DNA of 64,000 nt. It comes from an uncultured Eggerthellaceae bacterium (GTDB lineage Bacteria > Actinomycetota > Coriobacteriia > Coriobacteriales > Eggerthellaceae). The stretch covers positions 33,356-97,355 of the forward strand of contig CAKUOV010000005.1 of NCBI GenBank assembly GCA_934670115.1. Reading direction: 5' to 3'. Shown here one piece after another: positions 26,653 to 35,381 of the stretch (position 1 is the first letter of the stretch; each line of letters begins with the position of its first letter). Both the position numbers and the translations under genes were made by a program. The notes under the pieces are model-generated. The model ran no database searches and was not told the DNA's origin. It was given only the letters and a program-made list of their open reading frames with translations.

Positions 26653-26679
26653 TTTACTTTTCCCGATGATTCGTATAAT
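26653..26679 (+). promoter_or_regulatory. Candidate promoter for apbE and downstream genes
   Basis: A perfect TATAAT follows TTTACT at 15 bases spacing in the 186-base gap between the Fe-S protein and apbE. It implies that the apbE-NusG-ECF set can be transcribed separately. Confidence 0.5.
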
Positions 26680-26787
26680 GTTCACTGTCGCTTACTTTTA
26701 AGAAGCAAGTACGTGCAATTGAGCCGCTGTTACGGGCGTGCTCGTTGTTCTTTCTATGAACTGCGGTGAAAAAAGGAGAAGCAAAAT

Positions 26788-27846
26788 ATGACGTCACGCC
26801 TGTTGTCCAGAAGATCTTTTTTGGGCGCTGCGTTGCTTGGTCTAGCGGGCTCAGCCTGCGTTTTTCCTGCTTGTTCGCGTGCTTCTTCGTCTTCTTCGTC
26901 GTCGGACACGCAAAATGCCGCCCAAACAACATCTGCTTCCGCTTTCTCCACCCAGAAGCGATCAATTTTCGTATTTGATACCGAAGTCTCGCTTTCTGCC
27001 GTATGCTCCGAAGAAATCATGAACCAGGCGGTGCAGCGTTGCTATTACTTTGAAAATATTTTGTCCCGCACGGTGGAAGGAAGCGACGTTTGGCGCATCA
27101 ACCAGGCGCAAGGCGCTCCCGTGCAAGTTGCTGCCGAAACAGCTGCGTGTATACATGCATCGCTTGATTATTCGCGTTCAACTCAAGGGCTTTTTGATAT
27201 CACGATTGGTGCGGTTAGCTCGCTGTGGGATTTCCATAACAACATAAAGCCTGATGATAGTGCGATTCAGGAAGCGCTTACCCACGTTGGATATCAAAAC
27301 ATTCAAGTACAGGACAATACGGTCACGCTTGCTGATCCCCTGGCGAAAATCGATTTAGGCGGCATTGCGAAGGGGTTCATTGCTGATGATTTGCACGATT
27401 TCTTCGTGAATGCCGGCTGCAACAGCGGCGTTATCAATTTGGGCGGAAACATTATGCTGATTGGCGCGAAAGAAGACGGCTCTCCCTGGCACGTAGGCGT
27501 GCAAGACCCCAATGATGCAAGGAATGTTTGCATTGCAAGCGCCGATTGCACGGACGAGTCGGTGGTAACGAGTGGTTTGTATGAGCGTTATTTCGAGCAA
27601 GACGGTGTGATGTATTACCACATTCTTGACCCGCGAACAGGTTACCCCGCGCAAACCGATTTATTGGCGTCTTCGATTTGCTCAAAGAAATCCATTGATG
27701 GCGATGCTTTGGCAACGGCCCTTTTCATTATGGGCAAAGATCGAGCGCTTGAATTTATCGAGCAGTCAGAGGGTTTGGAGGCGTTGGTGGTTGACGGCGA
27801 AGATCAGATTTCGCTCTCTACGGGTGCGCGTTTTCAAGCGGTATAG
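26788..27846 (+). CDS. apbE: FAD:protein FMN transferase ApbE
   Basis: A 352-residue exported lipoprotein enzyme that transfers FMN from FAD onto Thr of SGAT motifs in extracytoplasmic proteins. The N-terminus has a twin-arginine-like RRSFLGAALLG and a lipobox-like FPAC, then a Ser-rich linker. Family motifs are FDTEVSLS near 65, IDLGGIAKGFIADDL near 187, INLGGN near 213, HILDPRTGYP near 278 and the magnesium-site GDALATALFIMG near 307. The targets are evidently the FMN_bind proteins encoded just upstream. Its ATG follows AAAAGGAG, and it has its own promoter candidate. Confidence 0.95.
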   Translation: MTSRLLSRRSFLGAALLGLAGSACVFPACSRASSSSSSSDTQNAAQTTSASAFSTQKRSIFVFDTEVSLSAVCSEEIMNQAVQRCYYFENILSRTVEGSDVWRINQAQGAPVQVAAETAACIHASLDYSRSTQGLFDITIGAVSSLWDFHNNIKPDDSAIQEALTHVGYQNIQVQDNTVTLADPLAKIDLGGIAKGFIADDLHDFFVNAGCNSGVINLGGNIMLIGAKEDGSPWHVGVQDPNDARNVCIASADCTDESVVTSGLYERYFEQDGVMYYHILDPRTGYPAQTDLLASSICSKKSIDGDALATALFIMGKDRALEFIEQSEGLEALVVDGEDQISLSTGARFQAV

Positions 27847-27864
27847 AAAAAGTCCAGGTCAAAC

Positions 27865-28398
27865 ATGAGTTCACTATCGAAGAGCAATATCAAAAGGGAA
27901 AGCGGTACGGCACAGGATACCGCCGATTCCGCTGCGGGTACAACGAGCGAAAAGGCAAGAGTGCGCGCTTCTGGAAAAGCGAGCAAACGTAGTATGGCCG
28001 TGGTTGCTCTCATATTCATAATCGTTTTAGGCGTCTATGGTGCTTCGCTTGTTTTCTTTGAGCAGTCTTCCTCGGCCTATGCCGTGGTCCATGCAAGCGA
28101 TGGCTCGGAGAAAAAACTGCCGCTCGATAAAGATGCGACAATTACCGTTTCCACCGATTTAGGCTCGAATACCGTTTTAGTGTCCAACGGCACGGTGAGC
28201 GTGATTGATGCCGATTGCCCGAACCATGACTGCATTCAGCAAGGTGAGATTTCAAACACGAATCAGCAAATCGTTTGCCTGCCGCATAAGCTGTGGATTG
28301 AAATCGTGGCGCAAGGCGCAGACTCTGCGGATAGTACCCAGGGTCAAACGCCTGCGAGCGATTCAGACAGCGGTCTTTTTGACGCAACAACAAGATAA
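27865..28398 (+). CDS. NusG domain II-containing membrane-anchored protein
   Basis: A 177-residue protein with one membrane helix near residues 44-66 (AVVALIFIIVLGVYGASLV) and an extracytoplasmic NusG-II-like beta domain with CPNHDC near 115 and VCLPHKLWIEI near 133. The Cys and His are conserved in the family. Such proteins sit beside Gx-transporter genes and, I believe, in the Listeria flavin-based electron-transfer locus as EetA. Position here, between apbE and the transporter, fits that. It starts 18 bases after apbE. Function is not established. Confidence 0.8.
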   Translation: MSSLSKSNIKRESGTAQDTADSAAGTTSEKARVRASGKASKRSMAVVALIFIIVLGVYGASLVFFEQSSSAYAVVHASDGSEKKLPLDKDATITVSTDLGSNTVLVSNGTVSVIDADCPNHDCIQQGEISNTNQQIVCLPHKLWIEIVAQGADSADSTQGQTPASDSDSGLFDATTR

Positions 28399-28427
28399 GC
28401 ATCTGCGGCGTAAACAGGAAAGCAGAT

Positions 28428-31400
28428 ATGCGAAACGCGGCGATTCAGGATAAAAAAACACGTGTTGAACAGGTAAAATGTCTTTCCCGTGTTGCGCTTT
28501 TAAGTGCCGTAGCACTTGTGTTGAGCTTCATTGAAACCATGATTCCTTTGCCACTTGGGTTTCCGGGATTCAAGCTTGGTCTTGCAAATGTTGCTATTTT
28601 GGTGGCGCTTTATGCAACTGATGCAAAAAGCGCAGCCTGTGTTGCTGCTGTTAAAGTGGCTGCGGCGGGCTTTTTGTTCGGCTCTCCCACTATGCTTGTC
28701 TATAGTGCGTCGGGAACGCTGCTTGCCTTTCTGGGGATGTGGGGTCTTTCCCGCGTGAGCTGGCTTGATGTGGTTCCCGTGAGTATGATTGCCTCGCTTC
28801 TGCACGTGGCGGGGCAGCTTTGCGCCGCCGCAGTGTTTCTTTCGAGCCTTGCTGTTTTGATAAACGTGCTTCCTTTGGGCGTTGCCGCTTGCGTTACCGG
28901 TTTTCTGACGGGCGTTGTCGCGCGCGGTGTGCTGAGCAATTTTGCGGTGCAAAATAAGACCGAACGAATGCGGATCGATGTATCGAATCTTGCTGTTTCT
29001 CCTGGTCAGCTCATTGCTTTTGTGGGAAGAAACGGAAGCGGAAAAACAACGGCGGCGTTGCAGCTTGCGGGACTCCTTGAAGGGGAAGATGATTCTTCTT
29101 GCTTCGCTTTGGAGGGTACATCGACGGGCCTTTCAAAAGATGAAGCGAAGGAAGCGAAGGTTGCACCAAAAGACGGGAAGGGGAGCTCGCATTTTACGCA
29201 TGCGTCAAATGCGGCGCTTGCGGGGATTGCCTTCCAAGATCCCGATGATCAGATTGTTGCGCTCTTGGTTGCCGACGACGTTGCGTTTGGTCCCGAAAAC
29301 TGCGGTGCAAGCAGAGAGGAAATGCAGGATATCGTCTGCGCAAGTTTGAACCGAGTGGGGCTTTCTGGACTGGGAAAACGTCCTATTAGCCAGCTTTCAG
29401 GTGGCCAGAAGCAGCGCGTTGCCGCGGCGGGTCTTCTTGCTTGTTCTTTCCCGATGCTTATTTTCGATGAAACAAGCGCCATGTTGGACGAGCGAGCGCG
29501 CGCCGAGCTTATGGACGCGTTTCGCGGACTTTGCCAGCGGGGCATTGCAGTTGTTCTTGTCACGCAGCTTATGGAGGAAGCGTTTCGGGCGGATAGGATT
29601 GCGGTCTTTTCGGATGGCAACCTTGTTGCGCAAGGCGCGCCCGAGGAGCTGGAAAAACAAGAGGACGCTTTTCTTTCGTGGGGGCTTGAGCTCCCGAAAC
29701 ATCGCCAGCCTGCGCAAGGGATAACGCCTTGGCAGGCATATGCTGCCTGCTTGGCTGCGTCCGCTTCCTTGCATACGTGCGCGGAAGCCGCGTGGGAAGA
29801 AACCGCGCAGGGAGAAGTCACTCAGGAAGAATCAGCGCAGAAAGAAGCCGTGCCGCTTCTTTCATGCGAAAAACTCTCTTTATCGTATGAAACGAGCAGT
29901 CCGGCGCATCGGGGCGTGCCGCGCCGGGGGCAAGATACGGAAAACATTGCGAACGCTTTTTTTCTAGCGGACTTCAGCCTTTCTCTTTATCCGGGTCAGG
30001 TGGTGGCTCTTACGGGGCGTTCTGGCTGCGGAAAGACAACGTTGCTTCGCGCCCTGGCGGGCGAGCTGGCTCCCGCGCAGGGTGCCGTTTTCGTTTGCGG
30101 TGAAAATTATTGGAGCGATAATAAAACGATATTGCCTGATGAACGGCGTTTTCTTTTTGCGCAAAAGGTGGGGCTGTGTCCGCAGATGCCCGAACGGTCG
30201 CTTTTCGCGAAAACGGCGTTTGAAGATGTTGCCTTTGGCGCCCGCAATAAAGGCATGACGGGCGCACAGCTTGAATCGGCGGTATGCGATGCACTGGAGA
30301 TGTTCCATTTGGATCCCGAGCGCGCCCGCACGCAGGCATCTTGCTCGTATTCCGGCGGAGAACAGCGGCGGATAGCCCTTGCTTCTGTTTTTGCCTGCCA
30401 ACCAAAAGTCCTGCTTCTGGATGAGCCAACGGCGGGACTGGATCCTGTTGAGCGAGAGTCGCTCATGGCGGCGCTTATGGAGTTTGCCGCAGCAGGTGGC
30501 GCCGTTTTGTTTTCGACGCACGATGAATCACTTGCCCGCAGAAGCGCGCTGCGCGTTGTTTGCCTGGATGAGAGCACGGCCGGCGATTCCGAAAATGTTG
30601 CAGCTTGCGACGCGCTTTTGGAAGGCGCTGCGGCCAATGCCATGCGTTCGGAAGGGCTTTCGGGCCAGAATGCAGGTGCTGGCTGCAAAAATTCCCCGCT
30701 GCGCCCTTCAAAGCCTCTTCCGTTTGGTGTGTTCCGCGATGGCAATTCTTTCGCGCATCGATTGCACCCAGCGACTAAAATCGTATTCTGCCTGTTTTTG
30801 ATGGTGGGCGGTTTCTGCTTGAGCGGGCCTATTGGCATGGGTGCGTTAGTGCTTGTCAGCTTAGCTTCTCTTTTTGCGGCCCGTATTTCAATGCGTCAAA
30901 CAGGGGCAATCATCAGGCCTTTTTTGCCGTTGTTGGTGTTTGTTGCTGCATTTAATCTTCTTTTTTCAGATCAGCTCTTTTGCGTGAATACCGATTCTCT
31001 TGCTCTTGCGGCAGAAAATCTTCTCCGATTTGCTTGCGTCCTTTTGGGGTCATCCACGCTCATGTATACAACTTCTCCCACCGCGTTATCCGATGGCGTG
31101 TATCTTCTGGCCTCGCCGTTTTCGCGGCATCGGGGCAAAATTGACGATGCTGCCTGCGCTTTAGGGTTGACTTTCCGCTTCACCACGGTGCTGGTCGATG
31201 AGTTCTATCAGGTGAAAAACGCCCAGCAGGCAAAAATGGCACGTTTCGACGGTCCGCTTGTGCGGCGCTTGCGTGCGCTGGTCCCCGTGCTTACGGTGCT
31301 TTTCGTTCGGGCCTTGCGGCGTTCTGACACGCTGGCGTTGTCGTTGATAAATCGCGGGTACGGTTTGTGCCAAAAAAGGTCGTGTTATCGGGTGTATTGC

Positions 31401-31469
31401 TTTGGTTGGCGCGATGTGATTGTGCTCGCATTGGGCGCGGTGCTTGTCGTTTTGGCGGTTGTTCTGTAG
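28428..31469 (+). CDS. Single-chain ECF transporter: S-like, two ATPases, EcfT
   Basis: A 1013-residue fusion. Residues 1-175 form a multi-helix domain of the Gx transporter/heptaprenyl diphosphate synthase I family, S-component-like (SFIETMIPLPLGFPGFKLGLANV). ATPase 1 has GRNGSGKTT near 199, AFQDPDDQ and LSGGQKQRVA, and Walker B LIFDETSAMLD. ATPase 2 has GRSGCGKTT near 529, CSYSGGEQRRIA and LLLDEPTAGLD. From about 779 an EcfT-like membrane domain begins HPATKIVFCLF and contains DEFYQVKNAQQAKMARFDG and INRGYG. Thus S, A, A' and T appear in one polypeptide. The substrate is unknown; flavin or a quinone precursor is plausible from context. It ends the redox locus. Confidence 0.85.
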   Translation: MRNAAIQDKKTRVEQVKCLSRVALLSAVALVLSFIETMIPLPLGFPGFKLGLANVAILVALYATDAKSAACVAAVKVAAAGFLFGSPTMLVYSASGTLLAFLGMWGLSRVSWLDVVPVSMIASLLHVAGQLCAAAVFLSSLAVLINVLPLGVAACVTGFLTGVVARGVLSNFAVQNKTERMRIDVSNLAVSPGQLIAFVGRNGSGKTTAALQLAGLLEGEDDSSCFALEGTSTGLSKDEAKEAKVAPKDGKGSSHFTHASNAALAGIAFQDPDDQIVALLVADDVAFGPENCGASREEMQDIVCASLNRVGLSGLGKRPISQLSGGQKQRVAAAGLLACSFPMLIFDETSAMLDERARAELMDAFRGLCQRGIAVVLVTQLMEEAFRADRIAVFSDGNLVAQGAPEELEKQEDAFLSWGLELPKHRQPAQGITPWQAYAACLAASASLHTCAEAAWEETAQGEVTQEESAQKEAVPLLSCEKLSLSYETSSPAHRGVPRRGQDTENIANAFFLADFSLSLYPGQVVALTGRSGCGKTTLLRALAGELAPAQGAVFVCGENYWSDNKTILPDERRFLFAQKVGLCPQMPERSLFAKTAFEDVAFGARNKGMTGAQLESAVCDALEMFHLDPERARTQASCSYSGGEQRRIALASVFACQPKVLLLDEPTAGLDPVERESLMAALMEFAAAGGAVLFSTHDESLARRSALRVVCLDESTAGDSENVAACDALLEGAAANAMRSEGLSGQNAGAGCKNSPLRPSKPLPFGVFRDGNSFAHRLHPATKIVFCLFLMVGGFCLSGPIGMGALVLVSLASLFAARISMRQTGAIIRPFLPLLVFVAAFNLLFSDQLFCVNTDSLALAAENLLRFACVLLGSSTLMYTTSPTALSDGVYLLASPFSRHRGKIDDAACALGLTFRFTTVLVDEFYQVKNAQQAKMARFDGPLVRRLRALVPVLTVLFVRALRRSDTLALSLINRGYGLCQKRSCYRVYCFGWRDVIVLALGAVLVVLAVVL

Positions 31470-31689
31470 GGAAACGACGCGCCTGTCCCTTCCGTTCCTC
31501 GGATTTCCCCTGGTGCTTACCGTTTAACTTCCCGTTTTCTGGGTTCTATTCTATGGAAAAATGGTATAGATATCTGTATTTTCTATGCTACTGGTGTTTG
31601 CTGGTCAGACAGATGCGTGGCCTATGAGAATAATACAGGAATGCACTGCGCACTTGAGACGCTTACAGCAAACAGAAGGGAAGACCGTC

Positions 31690-34600
31690 ATGAGCGAGAT
31701 TAAGCACATCAAGAGGGTCCTTGTTGCCAACCGAGGCGAGATTGCGATTCGCATCATTCGCGCTTGCAAAGAGTTGGGCATCAGAACCATCGCGATTTAT
31801 TCGGAGGAGGACAAGACTGCTCTGTTCCGAACAAAGGCCGATGAAGCGTACCAGATTGGCAAGGGAAAAGCTCCCGTTGCCGCGTATCTTGCTATCGATG
31901 AGATCATTGCTCTGGCAAAGGCGAAAGGCGCCGACGCAATTCATCCTGGCTATGGTTTCTTGTCCGAGAATCCCGATTTCGCGCAGGCATGCGAAAACGC
32001 GGGCATTGAGTTCATTGGCCCCACTTCGCATATGATGAACCAGCTGGGCGATAAGATTCAGTCGAAAATTGTTGCCGATGAAGTAGGCGTTCCCACCATT
32101 CCGGGTGTTGAGAAAGCCATCGAAAGCGATCAGGAAGCTATCGATTTCGCAAATAAATGCGGTTACCCCATTATTCTGAAGGCCGCTGCAGGCGGCGGCG
32201 GACGCGGCATGCGCGTTGTGCGTGACCAGGCCAACTTGCTTAACGAGTACCACACTGCAAAGAGCGAAGCGGCAAAAGCGTTCGGCAACGATGACATCTT
32301 CATTGAGAAATACATCGAGAACCCCAAGCACATTGAGGTTCAGATTCTGGGCGACAAATACGGCAATATCGTGCATCTCTTTGATCGCGACTGCTCCATT
32401 CAGCGTCGTCACCAGAAGGTTATCGAGTTCACGCCTTCTTTGTGCCTGACCGATGAGCAGCGCCAGTCTATCTGCGAAGACGCTCTGAAAATCGCGCGCT
32501 TCGTGAACTATCGCAGCGCGGGTACCGTGGAATTCTTGCTGGACAAAGACGGCAATCACTACTTCATTGAAATGAACCCGCGTATTCAGGTAGAGCACAC
32601 GGTGACCGAATGCGTTACGGGCATCGACATCGTGCAAGACCAGATTCTTATTGCGCAGGGCTATGCGCTTGATTCCGATGAAATCAACATTCCTTCGCAG
32701 GAAAGCATCTCGGTGCACGGTTATGCCATTCAGTGCCGCATTACCACGGAAGATCCCGCTATGGGCTTCATTCCCGACACGGGCTTTTTGGAGCTGTACC
32801 GCACTGCTTCCGGCAACGGTATTCGCTTGGACGGCGGCAACGGCTTCACCGGTTCCACCATTTCGCCGTATTACGACAGCTTGTTGGTAAAGGTGTCCGC
32901 TTACGCTAACCGCTTTGACGATGCTCGCCGCAAGGCCATTCGCGCATTGGAAGAAACCGAGATCAAGGGCATTAAGACGAACACGGCGTTCATTTTGAAC
33001 GTGCTCAATCATCCCACGTTTATTGCGGGCAACTGCGACACGGGCTTCATTGAGGCCAACCCCGAGCTTACGACCATTCGTCCCATGATTGATCGCGAAG
33101 TCAAGGTGCTCAACCACATTGGCAACGTGGTGGTCAACCAGACGCATGGCAAGAAGCCGAACTTCAACGTGCCCACGTACCCCGAGATTCCGAAAGAAAC
33201 CATTGCTTCCCTGAGTGGCACCAAGCAGATGCTTGATGAGCACGGCCCCGAGTACGTGTCGAAATGGGTGCTTGACCAGAAGAAACTGCTCATCACCGAC
33301 ACCACCATGCGCGATGCGCATCAGTCCCTTATGGCTACGCGCATGAGGACCATCGACATGGTGAAGATCGCTCCCGCGGTTGCGCTGTACGAGAAAGATG
33401 CGTTCTCGCTGGAAATGTGGGGCGGCGCAACGTTCGATACGGCGTATCGCTTCTTGAAGGAGTCGCCGTGGCGTCGTTTGGAAATGCTGCGTGAGCTTAT
33501 CCCCAACGTTGCATTCCAAATGCTGCTGCGCGGCGCAAATGCGGTGGGTTACAAGAACTATCCCGACAACGTGATTCGCGAATTCGTGAAGCAGTCCGCA
33601 CAAGACGGCATTGATGTCTTCCGCGTGTTTGACTCGCTGAACTGGATTCCCGGCATGGAAGTTGCACTGGACGAAGTGCTCAACCAGGGCAAAATTGCCG
33701 AAGCAACCATTTGCTACACGGGCGACATTCTGGATGCCAGCCGCGAGAAGTACAACCTGGATTACTACATTCGCATGGCGCGCGAGCTGGAGAAGCGCGG
33801 TGCGCACATCATTGGCATCAAGGATATGTCGGGTCTGTTGAAGCCGAATGCCGCTTATCGCTTGATTCGTGCTTTGAAGGACGAAATTGCCCTGCCAATT
33901 CATTTGCATACGCATGATACCAGCGGCAATGGTGTGGCAACGTGCCTGATGGCGGCGCAAGCTGGCGTTGATATCATCGACGCAGCCATTAGCAGCATGT
34001 CTGGTTTGACTTCGCAGCCTTCGCTGAACTCCATTATTGCAGCGCTGGAGCGCAGCGAGCGTGATACGGGCATTGACTTGGATGGTCTGCAGGTTATTGC
34101 CGATTACTGGTCGGATGTGCGTCCGGTGTACAAGAATTTCGAGTCCGATTTGCAGGCGGCGTCTGCGGAAATCTACAAGTACGAGATTCCGGGCGGTCAG
34201 TACACCAACCTGAAACCCCAGGTGGAAAGCTTTGGCTTGGGACACAAATTCCAAGAAGTCAAGGATATGTACAAGTCCGTCAACACAATGCTGGGCGACA
34301 TCGTGAAGGTTACGCCTTCTTCCAAGGCGGTTGGCGATATGGCTATCTTCATGGTGCAAAACGATCTGACGCCCGAGAACATTTTGGAAAAGGGCAAATC
34401 GCTTGACTTCCCTGACTCCATTGTGTCGTTCTTCGAGGGCATGATGGGTCAGCCCGAAGGCGGATTCCCCGTTGAGCTGCAGAAAGTTGTTCTGAAGGAT
34501 CGCAAGCCCATTACGTGCCGTCCGGGCGAATTGCTTGATCCGGAAGACTTCGAGTACATTTCGAACGGGCTGTATGAGCACTTTGGCCTGGAGCCCGATA

Positions 34601-35133
34601 TGCACCATATAATCAGCTACGCCATGTATCCCAAGGTTTACACGGATTACATGACCGCGCTGAGCAAAGACGGTCGTTTCAGCATGATGGGTTCCGACGT
34701 GTTCTTCCATGGTCTGCGCGAAGGCGAGACAAGCGAAGTTATGCTGGAAGAAGGACGAATCCTGGTTATTCGCCTTGTTGAGATCCATGAGCCTGATAAA
34801 GAAGGCTACCGCGACGTTGATTTCGAGGTTGATGGAAATCGTCGTAGCGTGCGCATCAAAGACGATGCCGCGGCTGCCGTTGTTTCCGGCGCATCGCAGC
34901 GCATTGCCGATGAGAACAACGACATGGAAGTGGGCGCGAACATTCCGGGCAACATCGTGAAGGTGCTGGTGCGCGTGGGCGAAGTTGTTGAGGAAGGTCA
35001 GCCGATTGCCGTTATTGAGGCAATGAAGATGGAAACGAACATCATTGCCAAGGCTGCAGGCGAGATTGAAGAGATTTTTGTCAAGGCTGGCGACCAGGTT
35101 AAGGCTGGTCAGCTGATTGCTACGTTAAAGTAA
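31690..35133 (+). CDS. pyc: Pyruvate carboxylase
   Basis: A 1147-residue biotin enzyme making oxaloacetate from pyruvate, bicarbonate and ATP. In order: the biotin carboxylase domain (KRVLVANRGEIAIRIIRAC at the start, KAAAGGGGRGMR near 165), the carboxyltransferase domain (ITDTTMRDAHQSLMATR near 538, with the QSL and metal-binding His motifs), and the biotin carrier domain with EAMKMETN near 1110. The ATG at MSEIKHIKRVL is used because AGAAGGGAAG precedes it. It stands alone, with a weak terminator-like hairpin behind it. Confidence 0.97.
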   Translation: MSEIKHIKRVLVANRGEIAIRIIRACKELGIRTIAIYSEEDKTALFRTKADEAYQIGKGKAPVAAYLAIDEIIALAKAKGADAIHPGYGFLSENPDFAQACENAGIEFIGPTSHMMNQLGDKIQSKIVADEVGVPTIPGVEKAIESDQEAIDFANKCGYPIILKAAAGGGGRGMRVVRDQANLLNEYHTAKSEAAKAFGNDDIFIEKYIENPKHIEVQILGDKYGNIVHLFDRDCSIQRRHQKVIEFTPSLCLTDEQRQSICEDALKIARFVNYRSAGTVEFLLDKDGNHYFIEMNPRIQVEHTVTECVTGIDIVQDQILIAQGYALDSDEINIPSQESISVHGYAIQCRITTEDPAMGFIPDTGFLELYRTASGNGIRLDGGNGFTGSTISPYYDSLLVKVSAYANRFDDARRKAIRALEETEIKGIKTNTAFILNVLNHPTFIAGNCDTGFIEANPELTTIRPMIDREVKVLNHIGNVVVNQTHGKKPNFNVPTYPEIPKETIASLSGTKQMLDEHGPEYVSKWVLDQKKLLITDTTMRDAHQSLMATRMRTIDMVKIAPAVALYEKDAFSLEMWGGATFDTAYRFLKESPWRRLEMLRELIPNVAFQMLLRGANAVGYKNYPDNVIREFVKQSAQDGIDVFRVFDSLNWIPGMEVALDEVLNQGKIAEATICYTGDILDASREKYNLDYYIRMARELEKRGAHIIGIKDMSGLLKPNAAYRLIRALKDEIALPIHLHTHDTSGNGVATCLMAAQAGVDIIDAAISSMSGLTSQPSLNSIIAALERSERDTGIDLDGLQVIADYWSDVRPVYKNFESDLQAASAEIYKYEIPGGQYTNLKPQVESFGLGHKFQEVKDMYKSVNTMLGDIVKVTPSSKAVGDMAIFMVQNDLTPENILEKGKSLDFPDSIVSFFEGMMGQPEGGFPVELQKVVLKDRKPITCRPGELLDPEDFEYISNGLYEHFGLEPDMHHIISYAMYPKVYTDYMTALSKDGRFSMMGSDVFFHGLREGETSEVMLEEGRILVIRLVEIHEPDKEGYRDVDFEVDGNRRSVRIKDDAAAAVVSGASQRIADENNDMEVGANIPGNIVKVLVRVGEVVEEGQPIAVIEAMKMETNIIAKAAGEIEEIFVKAGDQVKAGQLIATLK

Positions 35134-35167
35134 GTATTGCCAGGTGCCCGAATGGGGCGTCTGCTGA

Positions 35168-35212
35168 CGAAAGCCACCTGGGGCATATTGCCACGGGCGG
35201 CTTTCGCGTTTT
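35168..35212 (+). terminator. Hairpin after pyc
   Basis: CGAAAGCC pairs with GGCTTTCG around a 23-base loop, followed by CGTTTT. It is weaker than other terminators here. Confidence 0.45.
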
Positions 35213-35381
35213 CGGACAAGAGTTGCGGCGCGATTGTGCGGCTTGCGCGGTTGGCGGCTGTTGCGGCTGCCGCAGACGACGCAGTGACTGCGGCTATGGG
35301 CGATTCGCGCGGTTGCGGCCGACGGCGGCTTGCGCGGTTGCGGTTGCTGGCGTGCTGCGACCGACGGACAAAAGGATATCT

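Noticed and set aside
31663..34788. A minus-strand open frame over 1000 codons opposite pyc
   Set aside because: Pyruvate carboxylase is certain on the plus strand, and the reverse frame has no domains or ribosome site.
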